Below, piece after piece: positions 52,899 to 61,449 of a DNA stretch of 64,000 bases; the stretch's first letter is position 1, and the number at the start of each line of letters is the position of its first letter. The notes beneath the pieces are model-generated. The model did no database searches. It was not told the DNA's origin and saw nothing but the letters and a program-made list of their open reading frames with translations. A program made the position numbers and the translations under genes. The stretch comes from Thiobacillus sp. (GTDB lineage Bacteria > Pseudomonadota > Gammaproteobacteria > Burkholderiales > Thiobacillaceae), in NCBI GenBank assembly GCA_019459055.1, contig JAIBEI010000043.1:1-64000 (forward strand), given 5' to 3'.

Positions 52899-53099
52899 TC
52901 AGTCGAGGACGAAAGTGAGCTTGAGAACCACCCGGTATTTCATGATTTTCCCGTTCTCGACGACGACCGACTGTTCCTTCACCCATGCGCCCTGGATGTT
53001 GCGCACGGTTTTGGCGCCGGTCTCGATGCCCTGACGAATGGCGTCTTCGAAGCTGCTGGTGGATTCGGAACTGATTTCGATGATTTTGGCGACTGACAT
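52899..53099 (-). CDS. Dodecin family flavin-binding protein
   Basis: 66 residues, the full length of dodecins: VAKIIEISSESTSSFEDAIR, then ...GIETGAKTVRNIQGAWVKEQ and ...KYRVVLKLTFVLD. Dodecins assemble as dodecameric flavin stores. A strong GAGGAGG lies before the ATG at 53099. Divergent from the membrane sensor gene at 53278. Confidence 0.9.
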   Translation of the reverse strand: MSVAKIIEISSESTSSFEDAIRQGIETGAKTVRNIQGAWVKEQSVVVENGKIMKYRVVLKLTFVLD

Positions 53100-53277
53100 G
53101 GTGTCCTCCTCGTGGCCACTGCCGCGTGTGCAGCAGGTCATTGACCAATATAGTCGAACAAACGGGCGGCTCGCGCGTGCCTTCGTCTGGACCATGCGCC
53201 ATCTCCCTATCGGCGCTGGCAGCCTTCCGCCACGAGAGCGCACCGAAGACCCGATTCATTACCTGAGGAGGAGCAAC

Positions 53278-53868
53278 ATGACTGAAATCAATCCGTACGA
53301 ACAGGCGTCTGACGCACCGGGATTCTGGCATCGCTACCGCCTGCCGATCGTTGTCGCCGTGATCGGCATCGCCCTCATCGGCTGGCTTTATGTCTCCAAG
53401 GGCATCGCGGTAAGACAGGCACAGGATGCGGTGACACAGGCGCAGGCGTCCGTGGCGGCCCAGCGCGCGGAATGGGACAAGCAGGCCGAGGCCCGCCAGG
53501 CCGCCATGGTGAAGCAGTCGCTCAACCAGTTCGGCGTGCCGCTGGCGTGGGCGATCCGTCGCGAAATGATGGGGGGCAACCTGGATCAGGTGGATCAGTA
53601 TGTGACCGATCTGGTGAAGCTGGACGGCTTCGAGGGGGTGACGGTGGCGAAGGCGGACGGCGTGATCGCCGTGGCCAGCGACCGCCGGCATCTGGGCGCC
53701 GCCTTCGGCAGCCTTTATGCCGAGCGCTATCTGACTGCGGAGCAAATCACCGCCGAGGAGACCGCGCCCGGGCAGTGGCTTCTGGTCGTGCCGGTGATGG
53801 GGCTGAATGCGCGCCTCGGCACGGTAGCCATCGACTACCGGGCGCCGCCGTCCGCACCGGGCGAGTAA
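53278..53868 (+). CDS. Membrane-anchored periplasmic sensor-like protein without output domain
   Basis: 196 residues. One membrane helix (LPIVVAVIGIALIGWLYVSKG, ~22-42), a coiled coil (VRQAQDAVTQAQASVAAQRAE), then a PAS/Cache-like domain (GVPLAWAIRREMMGGNLDQV, FEGVTVAKADGVIAVASDRRHLG, WLLVVPVMGLNARLGTVAIDY). It ends there, with no HAMP, kinase or GGDEF part. GAGGAGGAG precedes the ATG. It could modulate another signal protein or be a scavenged sensor module. Divergent from dodecin, convergent with glgX. Confidence 0.7.
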   Translation: MTEINPYEQASDAPGFWHRYRLPIVVAVIGIALIGWLYVSKGIAVRQAQDAVTQAQASVAAQRAEWDKQAEARQAAMVKQSLNQFGVPLAWAIRREMMGGNLDQVDQYVTDLVKLDGFEGVTVAKADGVIAVASDRRHLGAAFGSLYAERYLTAEQITAEETAPGQWLLVVPVMGLNARLGTVAIDYRAPPSAPGE

Positions 53869-53874
53869 GGTCGA

Positions 53875-55977
53875 TCAGATCTGGCGTAGCAGCAGCACGA
53901 TGGACCGCGGCGCCACCTCCAGGTGGGCGCCTGCCAGGTGCGGCGGCGCCGCGTCGAGCCAGCCGCGCGCGGTGTCGAGCAGTAGCGCCCAGCGCTCGCC
54001 CCAGGGTTTCCCCGGCAGGGTGAAAACCAGCGCCTCGTGGTGGGCATTGAAGATCAGGTAGAAGCTGGCGTCGGTCACCGGGTCGCCATGGGTGTTGGGA
54101 TTGGGAATGGTGTTGCCGTTGATGAACACGCCGAGGCTCTTGGCATAGCCTTCGCCCCAGTGCTCCTCGCTCATCTGCGTGCCTTTGTGCGTGAACCATG
54201 CGATGTCCTCGCAGTCGGCGCCATGGATGGCGAGCCCCTGGAACCAGCGGCGCCGGCGGAACGCCGGATGGGCATGGCGAAAGGCGATCAGCCGCCGGGT
54301 GAACGCGTGCAGACTCTGGTCGACCTGTTCCCAGTCGAGCCAGGAGAGTTCGTTGTCCTGGCAATAGGCGTTGTTGTTGCCGTTCTGGGTGCGGCCGATT
54401 TCGTCCCCCGCGAGCAGCATCGGCACGCCCTGCGACAGCATCAGGGTGACGAGGATGTTGCGCTGCTGGCGTGCGCGCAGGGCCAGGATATCGGGGTCGT
54501 CGGTGGGGCCTTCGACACCGCAGTTCCAGGCGCGGTTGTCGTCGGTGCCGTCGCGGTTGTCCTCGCCGTTGGCTTCGTTGTGCTTGTTCTGGTAGGACAC
54601 CAGGTCGCGCAGGGTGAAGCCGTCGTGGGCGGTGACGAAGTTGATGCTGGCGTACGGATTGCGCGAGTCGTTGGCGTAGAGGTCGGAGCTGCCGGTGAAG
54701 CGGTAGGCGAACTCGGCCAGAGTTTCGTCGCGGCCGCGCCAGAAGTCGCGCAGGCTGTCGCGGTACTTGCCGTTCCATTCCGACCAGCCGGGGGGAAAAT
54801 TGCCGACCTGGTAGCCGCCTTCGCCAACGTCCCACGGCTCGGCAATCAGTTTGACCTGACTGATCACCGGATCCTGCTGGATCAGGTCGAAGAAGGCGGA
54901 CAGCCGGTGCACATCGTGCAGTTCGCGTGCCAGCGTAGCGGCGAGATCAAAACGGAAGCCATCCACGTGCATCTCGAGCACCCAGTAGCGCAGCGAGTCC
55001 ATGATCAGCTGCAGCACGTGGGGATGACGCATGTTGAGGCTGTTGCCGGTGCCGGTGTAGTCCATGTAGCGGCTGCGGTTGCCTTCCATCAGCCGGTAGT
55101 AATAGGCGTTGTCGATGCCCTTGAAGCCCAGCACCGGGCCGAATTCGTTGCCCTCGGCGGTGTGGTTGTAGACCACATCGAGGATGACCTCGAGCCCGGC
55201 CTGATGCAGTTCCTTCACCATCTGCTTGAACTCGGCGATGGCGCCGCCGGGGCGCTTGTCGGCCGCGTAGTCGGTGTGCGGTGCGAGATAGGCGATGGAG
55301 TTGTAGCCCCAGTAGTTGCGCAATCCCTGGTCGGTCAAGTGCTTGTCGTGGACGAAATGGTGCACCGGCATCAGTTCGACGGCGGTGACGCCCAGACGCT
55401 TCAGGTACTCGATCGACGCCGGATGCGCCAGGCCGGCATAGGTGCCGCGCAGTTCGGACGGCACCTCCGGGTGGCGGGCGGTGAAACCCTTGACGTGCAG
55501 CTCGTAAATGACGGTTTCGTGCCAGGGTCGCTGCAGCAGGCGGTCTCCCGCCCAATCGAAGACGGGCTGCTGGACGAGGCACTTGGGCATGAAAGGCGCG
55601 CTATCGACGTCGCTGCGCACGTCCGGACCTTCGGCGAAGGGGTAGGGGAACACCGCTTCATCCATCTGAACGTCGCCGTCGATGGCTTTGGCGTAGGGAT
55701 CGAGCAGCAGCTTGGCGGGGTTGCAGCGGTGGCCGTTGTGCGGTTGCCACGGGCCGTGCACGCGAAAGCCGTAGCGCTGCCCCGCCTTGATCGCCGGGAA
55801 GTAGCCGTGCCAGCAGTGGCCGCTGACCTCCGGCAGGTCGACGCGGGTTTCGCAACCCGCTTCGTCGAACAGGCACAGTTCGACGCGCTCGGCGACGTCC
55901 GAGAACAGCGAGAAATTGGTGCCGCCATTGTCGCAGGTAGCACCAAGCGGGTAGGAGTTGCCAGGCCAGATTTTCAT
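53875..55977 (-). CDS. glgX: Glycogen debranching enzyme GlgX
   Basis: 700 residues, GH13 subfamily of isoamylase-type debranching enzymes. CBM48 at the N-terminus (GNSYPLGATCDNGGTNFSLFS). GH13 regions: DVVYNHTAEGNE, HVDGFRFDLAATLAR (nucleophile Asp), LIAEPWDVGEGGY (acid Glu), NFVTAHDGFTLRDLV, NNNAYCQDNELSWLDW. It hydrolyses alpha-1,6 branches left by phosphorylase. The start at 55977 follows the CBM48 alignment. Divergent from glgC, 84 bases away, so a shared regulatory region is likely. Confidence 0.95.
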   Translation of the reverse strand: MKIWPGNSYPLGATCDNGGTNFSLFSDVAERVELCLFDEAGCETRVDLPEVSGHCWHGYFPAIKAGQRYGFRVHGPWQPHNGHRCNPAKLLLDPYAKAIDGDVQMDEAVFPYPFAEGPDVRSDVDSAPFMPKCLVQQPVFDWAGDRLLQRPWHETVIYELHVKGFTARHPEVPSELRGTYAGLAHPASIEYLKRLGVTAVELMPVHHFVHDKHLTDQGLRNYWGYNSIAYLAPHTDYAADKRPGGAIAEFKQMVKELHQAGLEVILDVVYNHTAEGNEFGPVLGFKGIDNAYYYRLMEGNRSRYMDYTGTGNSLNMRHPHVLQLIMDSLRYWVLEMHVDGFRFDLAATLARELHDVHRLSAFFDLIQQDPVISQVKLIAEPWDVGEGGYQVGNFPPGWSEWNGKYRDSLRDFWRGRDETLAEFAYRFTGSSDLYANDSRNPYASINFVTAHDGFTLRDLVSYQNKHNEANGEDNRDGTDDNRAWNCGVEGPTDDPDILALRARQQRNILVTLMLSQGVPMLLAGDEIGRTQNGNNNAYCQDNELSWLDWEQVDQSLHAFTRRLIAFRHAHPAFRRRRWFQGLAIHGADCEDIAWFTHKGTQMSEEHWGEGYAKSLGVFINGNTIPNPNTHGDPVTDASFYLIFNAHHEALVFTLPGKPWGERWALLLDTARGWLDAAPPHLAGAHLEVAPRSIVLLLRQI

Positions 55978-56061
55978 ATTGGGGGCGTTGTTGTTTCGTT
56001 GGCTATAAACAATGAGTAACGGAGATATCACCCACGGGGGGAACAGTAGTGGAGAACCGCG

Positions 56062-57330
56062 ATGCTTGAAAGACGGGGGCGCGAAAAAGTGATGGCCTTT
56101 GTCATGGCGGGGGGCGAGGGCTCACGCCTGCGGCCCCTGACGGCAGACCGCTGCAAGCCGGCGGTGCCGTTTGGCAGCCGCTACCGCATCGTCGATTTCG
56201 TGTTGAGCAATCTGGCGAACTCCGATATTCGGTCAATCTATTTGCTGGTGCAATACAAACCGCAGTCGCTCATCGAACATATCCGCAAGGCGTGGACGGT
56301 GTCCGCGCTGTTCTCCGAGCAGTTCGTGACAGTGGTGCCGCCGCAGATGACGCAGGAACATATGCAGTTCGGCGGCACGGCGGACGCTGTGTATCAAAGC
56401 CTGAACCTGATGAACATGCGTCGCCCGGATCTGGTGGCGGTGTTCGGCGCGGACCATGTTTATCGCATGGATGTGCGGCAGATGGTGCGTTTCCATTGCG
56501 AGAACGGGGCGGATGTCACGGTGGCCGCGCTGCCGGTGCCGCTCGATCAGGCTTCGAACTTCGGCATCATCGAAACCGACGCGGCGGGAAGAATCCAGGG
56601 CTTCCAGGAAAAGCCCGCGCAGGCGACGCCAATGCCGAACGATCCGCAGCGCGCCTACGCATCGATGGGGAATTATCTGTTCAGCGCGGACCTGCTGAGG
56701 TCCGCACTGGAGGAGGCGCACCAGCGCGGCGAGACGGATTTCGGCCATCATGTGCTGCCGCGTCTGTCGCAGACCCAGCGGGTGTTTGCCTATGATTTTT
56801 CAACCAATGTGGTGCCCGGCACCAAGCCTTATGAGGAGGCGGGCTACTGGCGCGACGTGGGCACTTTGGACACCTATTTCGAGGCGCACATGGACGTGCT
56901 CGGCATCGAGCCGTGCTTCGACGCGTTCAACCCGCAATGGCCGATCTATTCCAGCCATTACCAGGGCCCGACCGCGCGGGTGATACGCGGCGCGCTCGAC
57001 AACGTGCTGCTGGGTGCGGCGACCATCGTCAGCGAGGCGACCATCCGCAATTCGCTGCTGCGGCGCGAAGTGGTGGTCGAACCGGGGGCCGTGATCGAGG
57101 ACTGCGTGATCATGGACTATGTGCGCATCGGCGCCGGCGCCAGGCTGCGGCATGCGATCATCGACCGGCATAACAAGATCGCGCCCGGCGCCCGGATCGG
57201 ATACGACCACGAGCAGGACCGCGCAGCCGGCTATCATGTCACCGAAGGTGGGCTGGTCGTGCTTCCGCTGGGAGATGTCCGGTATTACGCCCGCGAGGGC
57301 TATCGGAACGGCGGCGGGTATTCCGAGTAG
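56062..57330 (+). CDS. glgC: Glucose-1-phosphate adenylyltransferase GlgC
   Basis: 422 residues. Nucleotidyltransferase motif VMAGGEGSRLRPLTADRCKPAVPFG, FGADHVYRMD and FGIIETDAAGRIQGFQEKP, followed by the left-handed beta-helix C-terminus (TARVIRGALDNVLLGAATIVSEATIRNSLL). It makes ADP-glucose, the committed step of glycogen synthesis. GGAGA lies seven bases before the ATG. Divergent from glgX. Confidence 0.95.
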   Translation: MLERRGREKVMAFVMAGGEGSRLRPLTADRCKPAVPFGSRYRIVDFVLSNLANSDIRSIYLLVQYKPQSLIEHIRKAWTVSALFSEQFVTVVPPQMTQEHMQFGGTADAVYQSLNLMNMRRPDLVAVFGADHVYRMDVRQMVRFHCENGADVTVAALPVPLDQASNFGIIETDAAGRIQGFQEKPAQATPMPNDPQRAYASMGNYLFSADLLRSALEEAHQRGETDFGHHVLPRLSQTQRVFAYDFSTNVVPGTKPYEEAGYWRDVGTLDTYFEAHMDVLGIEPCFDAFNPQWPIYSSHYQGPTARVIRGALDNVLLGAATIVSEATIRNSLLRREVVVEPGAVIEDCVIMDYVRIGAGARLRHAIIDRHNKIAPGARIGYDHEQDRAAGYHVTEGGLVVLPLGDVRYYAREGYRNGGGYSE

Positions 57331-57355
57331 AAGGGGTTTTCCTCTGGCCAGCGCC

Positions 57356-57442
57356 GTAGGGTGCACTCTGTGCACCGATTGACGCCTGAAGGTGCACGGA
57401 GTGCACCCTACCCAAAGCATCTCGCTCGAATGAACAATCCGG
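57356..57442 (+). repeat. Dispersed palindromic repeat with conserved tail
   Basis: Palindrome GTAGGGTGCACTCTGTGCACC (57356) to GTGCACCCTAC (57411), then the tail AAAGCATCTCG...GAATGAACAATCCGGG, nearly identical to the copy at 11448-11534. Confidence 0.85.
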
Positions 57443-57552
57443 GTTTATTGGCCGCCTGCGGGATACCGGAGGGTAGGGGCTTCATCAAAGGGGCAAAACA
57501 TGACTTCAACAGCCAACAGTGACATGGCCAAAAAGAAAAGTCCTGTACGCAC

Positions 57553-57590
57553 AATTTTTCTCTGTGACGCTGTGCCTCCGTGGTGAATGA
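57553..57590 (-). repeat. CACCACGGAGGCAC-type dispersed repeat
   Basis: On the minus strand, TCATTCACCACGGAGGCACA then CACAGAGAAAAA. Related to 25275-25308 in opposite orientation. It sits just upstream of ackA, so it may overlap its leader. Confidence 0.5.
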
Positions 57591-57609
57591 TTTTATTTTC
57601 AGCGCCGAC

Positions 57610-58782
57610 ATGCCCACCGCCCTGCTGATTCTCAACGCCGGCTCTTCCAGCCTCAAATTCGCCATCTATCAGGCCGGGCCGGCGGGCGACCTGCAAGCGG
57701 AGTATCGCGGCGCCATCGAGGAAATCGGCCGCAATGGGCGCTTCCAGGTGTTTCACGCGCCCGACGCCGGCGGCCTGGTCGACCAGGCCGTTACCGCGGC
57801 AAACCACGAACAGGCGCTAAAGCAGGTATTGGACTGGCTGGAAGCCCGCCACCCCGGCCAGGAATTCCACGCCGCCGGGCATCGCGTGGTGCATGGCGGC
57901 GCCGACTTCATCCATCCGGTGCGGATCGATGAACAGGTTCTATCAAAGCTGGAAAGCCTGGTTCCGCTGAGCCCCCTGCACCAGCCCCACAGCCTGGCGG
58001 GCATCCGCGCACTGGCCCGGCTGCGCCCGGACTTGCCGCAGGTCGCCTGTTTCGACACCGCCTTCCACCACACCCTGCCGCCGCTGGCCCGGCAGTTCGC
58101 CCTGCCGCGCGAGTTCGGCGAACGCGGCATCCGCCGCTACGGTTTCCATGGGCTGTCCTACGAGCACATCGCCAGCGTGCTGCCGGATTATCTGGGCGCC
58201 GCGGCCGCGGGGCGGGTGGTGGTCGCCCACCTCGGCAACGGCGCCAGCCTGTGCGCGATGCGGCAACGGCAGAGCGTGGAAACCTCGATGAGCTTCACCC
58301 CGCTGGATGGCCTCCCCATGGCCAGCCGCTGCGGCGCACTCGACCCCGGCGTGCTGCTCTATCTGCTGCGCGAGGAGGGCATGGGCCTGGAGCAGCTCGA
58401 CGACCTGCTGCACCACCGCGCCGGGCTGCTCGGCGTCTCCGGCATCAGCGGCGACGTGCGGACGCTGCTGGAAAGCGACCACCCGCATGCCGCCGAGGCG
58501 CTCGACCAGTTCGCCTACCGCGTAAGCCAGGCCATCGCCGGCCATGCCGTCGCGCTGGAGGGCATCGACGCCCTGGTCTTCACCGCGGGCATCGGCGAGC
58601 ACGCCGCGCCGGTGCGCGCCGCCATCTGCCGCCGCCTGGCCTGGCTCGGCCTGACGCTGGACGAGGCCGCCAACCGTCGTCATGCCCCCTGCATCAGCGC
58701 CCCGCACAGCTCCGTCTCTGCCTGGATCATCCCCACCGACGAAGAGCGGGTGATTGCGCGCCACGCCTGGACCTTGGCGTAA
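57610..58782 (+). CDS. ackA: Acetate kinase AckA
   Basis: 390 residues. ASKHA-fold motifs: LLILNAGSSSLKFAIY, FHAAGHRVVHGGADF, ACFDTAFHHTLPPLARQFALP, RRYGFHGLSYEHI, VVVAHLGNGASLCAM and ALVFTAGIGEHAAPVR. Interconverts acetyl phosphate and acetate with ATP. The start at 57610 (MPTALLIL) is preferred; an upstream in-frame ATG at 57580 lies in the repeat. No pta neighbour is visible. Confidence 0.93.
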   Translation: MPTALLILNAGSSSLKFAIYQAGPAGDLQAEYRGAIEEIGRNGRFQVFHAPDAGGLVDQAVTAANHEQALKQVLDWLEARHPGQEFHAAGHRVVHGGADFIHPVRIDEQVLSKLESLVPLSPLHQPHSLAGIRALARLRPDLPQVACFDTAFHHTLPPLARQFALPREFGERGIRRYGFHGLSYEHIASVLPDYLGAAAAGRVVVAHLGNGASLCAMRQRQSVETSMSFTPLDGLPMASRCGALDPGVLLYLLREEGMGLEQLDDLLHHRAGLLGVSGISGDVRTLLESDHPHAAEALDQFAYRVSQAIAGHAVALEGIDALVFTAGIGEHAAPVRAAICRRLAWLGLTLDEAANRRHAPCISAPHSSVSAWIIPTDEERVIARHAWTLA

Positions 58783-58816
58783 CGGGCCAACACAAAGCGC
58801 CCGTCGGTAATTTTTT
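58783..58816 (+). terminator. Weak terminator after ackA
   Basis: CGGGC (58783-58787) pairs with GCCCG (58799-58803), followed a few bases later by TTTTTT (58811-58816). The stem is short. It lies between the convergent ackA and GGDEF-EAL genes. Confidence 0.3.
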
Positions 58817-58821
58817 CGCCC

Positions 58822-60822
58822 TCAGGCGATCGGCAGGACAGCCGAACAAGGGGTACCTGAAATGACAGAACAGGCCCGGGGCTCGACGCTGATCGCTGAA
58901 AGTCCCACGATGAAATCCGTGCATTCTTCCTGGGACAGGGGGCGGCTGAAATAATAGCCCTGTAGCATCTCCACGCCCATTTCCCGGAGGATGTCGGCGG
59001 TTTCCCTGTCTTCGACGCCTTCGGCAACCAGTGCCAATTGCATTGCGTGCCCCATGTCCACAATCGTTCTGACCAGGACTTTTCCTTCCGGCGTCTTGAT
59101 GCGCCGCACAAAGGAAATATCAATCTTGATTTCGTCGAACGGCAATTCATGCACCAGGGACAGGGAAGAAAATCCCGTGCCGAAATCGTCCAGCGACAAA
59201 GTAAAGCCCGCATCCGAAAGCTTCTGCAGATGGCCCCGGGCTTGCTCGACGCCCTGCAGGGCAATGCTTTCGGTGATTTCCAGCTTGATTTGTCCGGGCA
59301 TCAGGCCAAACCGCTCCACCATGGCCATGATCATCGGGTAAAAGTCATCCGAAACCAATTGGCGGTTTGAAACATTCACCGCCAGTTTTACATCCGTGCA
59401 CAAGCCGCTGCGCTGGCTGAAGTGATGCATCGCCTGCTCGAGAATCTGGCGCCCGACCTCGTTGATGAGCCCCAGGTTTTCGGCCAGGGGAATGAAGCTC
59501 GCCGGGCTGACCCATCCGTATTTGTCGTCGTGCCAACGGGCCAGCGCTTCCACGCCAACCATGTTGGCATGATCGTTGGCGTCCATCACCGGCTGATAAT
59601 TCACCTGGAGCAGGTTTTGTTTGACTGCGGTCACGAAGCGCGACGTCATGTCCACATCTTCGATGCCTGTCGCGTGGATTTGCAGGTCGCTGAACATCTG
59701 AACATTGTTCCGGCCTTGCGATTTCGCATAAAAAAGAGCCTTGTCCGCCAGCATCAGGAGCGATTCGCCGCTATCCCCATCATCGGGATAAACCGCGATG
59801 CCGATACTGAGCGTGACATACATATCGCGATCCCTCTTTTCAAGATTCGTCTGCAGCTTGCGCATCATTTCGCTGGCAACTCTTCGGGCGACTTCGACAT
59901 CTTGAGAAAAAGGCAGCAGCACCACAAATTCATCGCCGCCCCAACGCGCCAGCACATCGGTTGCACGCAGGTGTGCACGAAGAATATTGCCCACATCGAT
60001 CAACAACTGGTCGCCCGACTTGTGCCCGTGCAAGTCATTGACCTGCTTGAAATTGTCGAGATCGATAAACAGCAGTGCGAACTTCGATCCGGTTATATTC
60101 GAACGCTTGATTTCCTTGCCGATTCGATCGTCGAGATAGGTCCGGTTCGGCAGGTTGGTCAGGGTGTCATGCATGGCCATGTGGCTGATGCGCTTTTCCT
60201 GCACGTGCGCTTTGGTCACGTCCCGCAGCACGCCCCGTATACCTTGCACCAAACCTTGCTTCCGATACAAGGCGAAATTCCCCTCGACCCAATGTTCACG
60301 CCGGTCTTTGCGCAACATGCGAAAGCGCATGCTGACCGTATCCCTGTCACCGCTCAGCAAGGCCTGCAGCTGAAATTCCAGCGATTCCCGATCCTGTTTG
60401 TTGATGAAAACCATGAAAGGGTGGCCCAGAAAATGAGCATTGCTGCGCTGGTCGCTGCCCAGCAGCTGAAGCCAGTGATCCGACAGAAATGCCAGTTTGC
60501 CGTCCTGCGACAGTTCGATGACCACCTCATTCAGCAGGCCCAGCGTGTCGTAGAAGGCGGCTCTCGCCTCCGCTTCCGCATTGGCCTGGCTTAAGTCCCT
60601 GATTTCATCCAGTTCGCTGCGGAAATGGAGTTTCTTCAGCAGCTTTTCCAGCAAGCAGAATTTTGTGAAACCGGATTGGAACAGGTTGAAACCCATAAAA
60701 AACAGGAGGGAAAGCCACAGCCACGACCACGCAGGGAACAGATAAATCAATGTTCCGAGGATGAGGATGAATCCCCCCACAATGCTGCGAATCGCCGGCT
60801 CGATATAGGTCTGTCTATTCAT
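58822..60822 (-). CDS. DUF2892-like membrane domain fused to PAS-GGDEF-EAL
   Basis: 666 residues. The N-terminal ~65 residues resemble the DUF2892/YgaP membrane hairpin (IRSIVGGFILILGTLIYLF, LWLSLLFFMGFNLFQSGFTKFCLLEKLLKKL) with two helices. A PAS domain follows at ~90-205, then GGDEF ~210-375 (RATD I-site, RWGGDEFVVLL) and EAL ~395-640 (EALARW, LDDFGTGFSSLSLV, AEGVED). c-di-GMP synthesis and breakdown are both plausible. The start at 60822 is chosen from the DUF2892 match; the frame runs open to 61107. Convergent with ackA. Confidence 0.87.
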   Translation of the reverse strand: MNRQTYIEPAIRSIVGGFILILGTLIYLFPAWSWLWLSLLFFMGFNLFQSGFTKFCLLEKLLKKLHFRSELDEIRDLSQANAEAEARAAFYDTLGLLNEVVIELSQDGKLAFLSDHWLQLLGSDQRSNAHFLGHPFMVFINKQDRESLEFQLQALLSGDRDTVSMRFRMLRKDRREHWVEGNFALYRKQGLVQGIRGVLRDVTKAHVQEKRISHMAMHDTLTNLPNRTYLDDRIGKEIKRSNITGSKFALLFIDLDNFKQVNDLHGHKSGDQLLIDVGNILRAHLRATDVLARWGGDEFVVLLPFSQDVEVARRVASEMMRKLQTNLEKRDRDMYVTLSIGIAVYPDDGDSGESLLMLADKALFYAKSQGRNNVQMFSDLQIHATGIEDVDMTSRFVTAVKQNLLQVNYQPVMDANDHANMVGVEALARWHDDKYGWVSPASFIPLAENLGLINEVGRQILEQAMHHFSQRSGLCTDVKLAVNVSNRQLVSDDFYPMIMAMVERFGLMPGQIKLEITESIALQGVEQARGHLQKLSDAGFTLSLDDFGTGFSSLSLVHELPFDEIKIDISFVRRIKTPEGKVLVRTIVDMGHAMQLALVAEGVEDRETADILREMGVEMLQGYYFSRPLSQEECTDFIVGLSAISVEPRACSVISGTPCSAVLPIA

Positions 60823-61195
60823 TGGGTGCTTCAGGTTTTTGGGCTTGCGCACGGTCACGCCGCGTGAGCCGCGTCCATTCGGGCAAACAGGTTTATTCAC
60901 GCAGAGCGATTGCGTAGGCGCCGGCCATGCCGGCATCGTGAGGCGGGGAGCGATACGCGTGGGCACGAAATTTTCATGTTGTTTTTCAGTTTTTTCAATG
61001 CTTTGAAGGATTGTATTCGGCAGATTTATCCTGTTTCTTGAGGGTTCCGGGAAGCGACGTTGCCTATTGCCCCGCTTGATCGCTTGACTAGAATAAATAC
61101 GAACCATTCAAGTTCGAGTGGTTCAGGATATGCGCGGCAAGACCACGCTGCTCTGCGACGGCCCCTCGTCATACCCGGCACGTAAGGAGATCATG
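60823..61195. promoter_or_regulatory. 373-bp divergent intergenic region with candidate promoter and hairpin
   Basis: On the plus strand TTGCCC (61067-61072) and TAGAAT (61089-61094), 16 bases apart, make a plausible sigma-70 promoter for the small gene at 61196. Just after it lies GAACCATTC-aagttc-GAGTGGTTC (61101-61124), a 9-bp stem with one wobble pair. No gene is supported in the region. Confidence 0.35.
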
Positions 61196-61429
61196 ATGGA
61201 CACACGACTGAACGAAGTGATTTTGCATATCGACGAAGGTCTCGACGAAGACGCATTGCACCGTCTCGAAGACGGGATTCGTCAGGATGCGGGGGTGGTC
61301 TCCGTGGGTCACAACCCGGAAAAGCCCCACATCCTCATGGTGGTCTACGATTCGGATTCCACCCATGCGTCCAGCCTACTCCACAGCTTCAAGGAACGCG
61401 GCCTGCATGCACAGGTCGTCGGCATGTGA
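61196..61429 (+). CDS. Small HMA-like protein
   Basis: 77 residues, ferredoxin-like pattern (LNEVILHIDEGLDEDALHRL, AGVVSVGHNPEKPHILMVVYD, SSLLHSFKERGLHAQVVGM). It resembles heavy-metal-associated domains but has no CxxC metal site, so it may bind something else. AAGGAG is six bases before the ATG at 61196 (and three before 61193). The SDR gene follows after 20 bases. Confidence 0.65.
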   Translation: MDTRLNEVILHIDEGLDEDALHRLEDGIRQDAGVVSVGHNPEKPHILMVVYDSDSTHASSLLHSFKERGLHAQVVGM

Positions 61430-61449
61430 AGATTTGACCGCCAGCGATT

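Noticed and set aside
64-57412. Palindromic repeats taken as a CRISPR array
   Set aside because: Copies are kilobases apart, palindromic and have no regular spacers; no cas genes are present.
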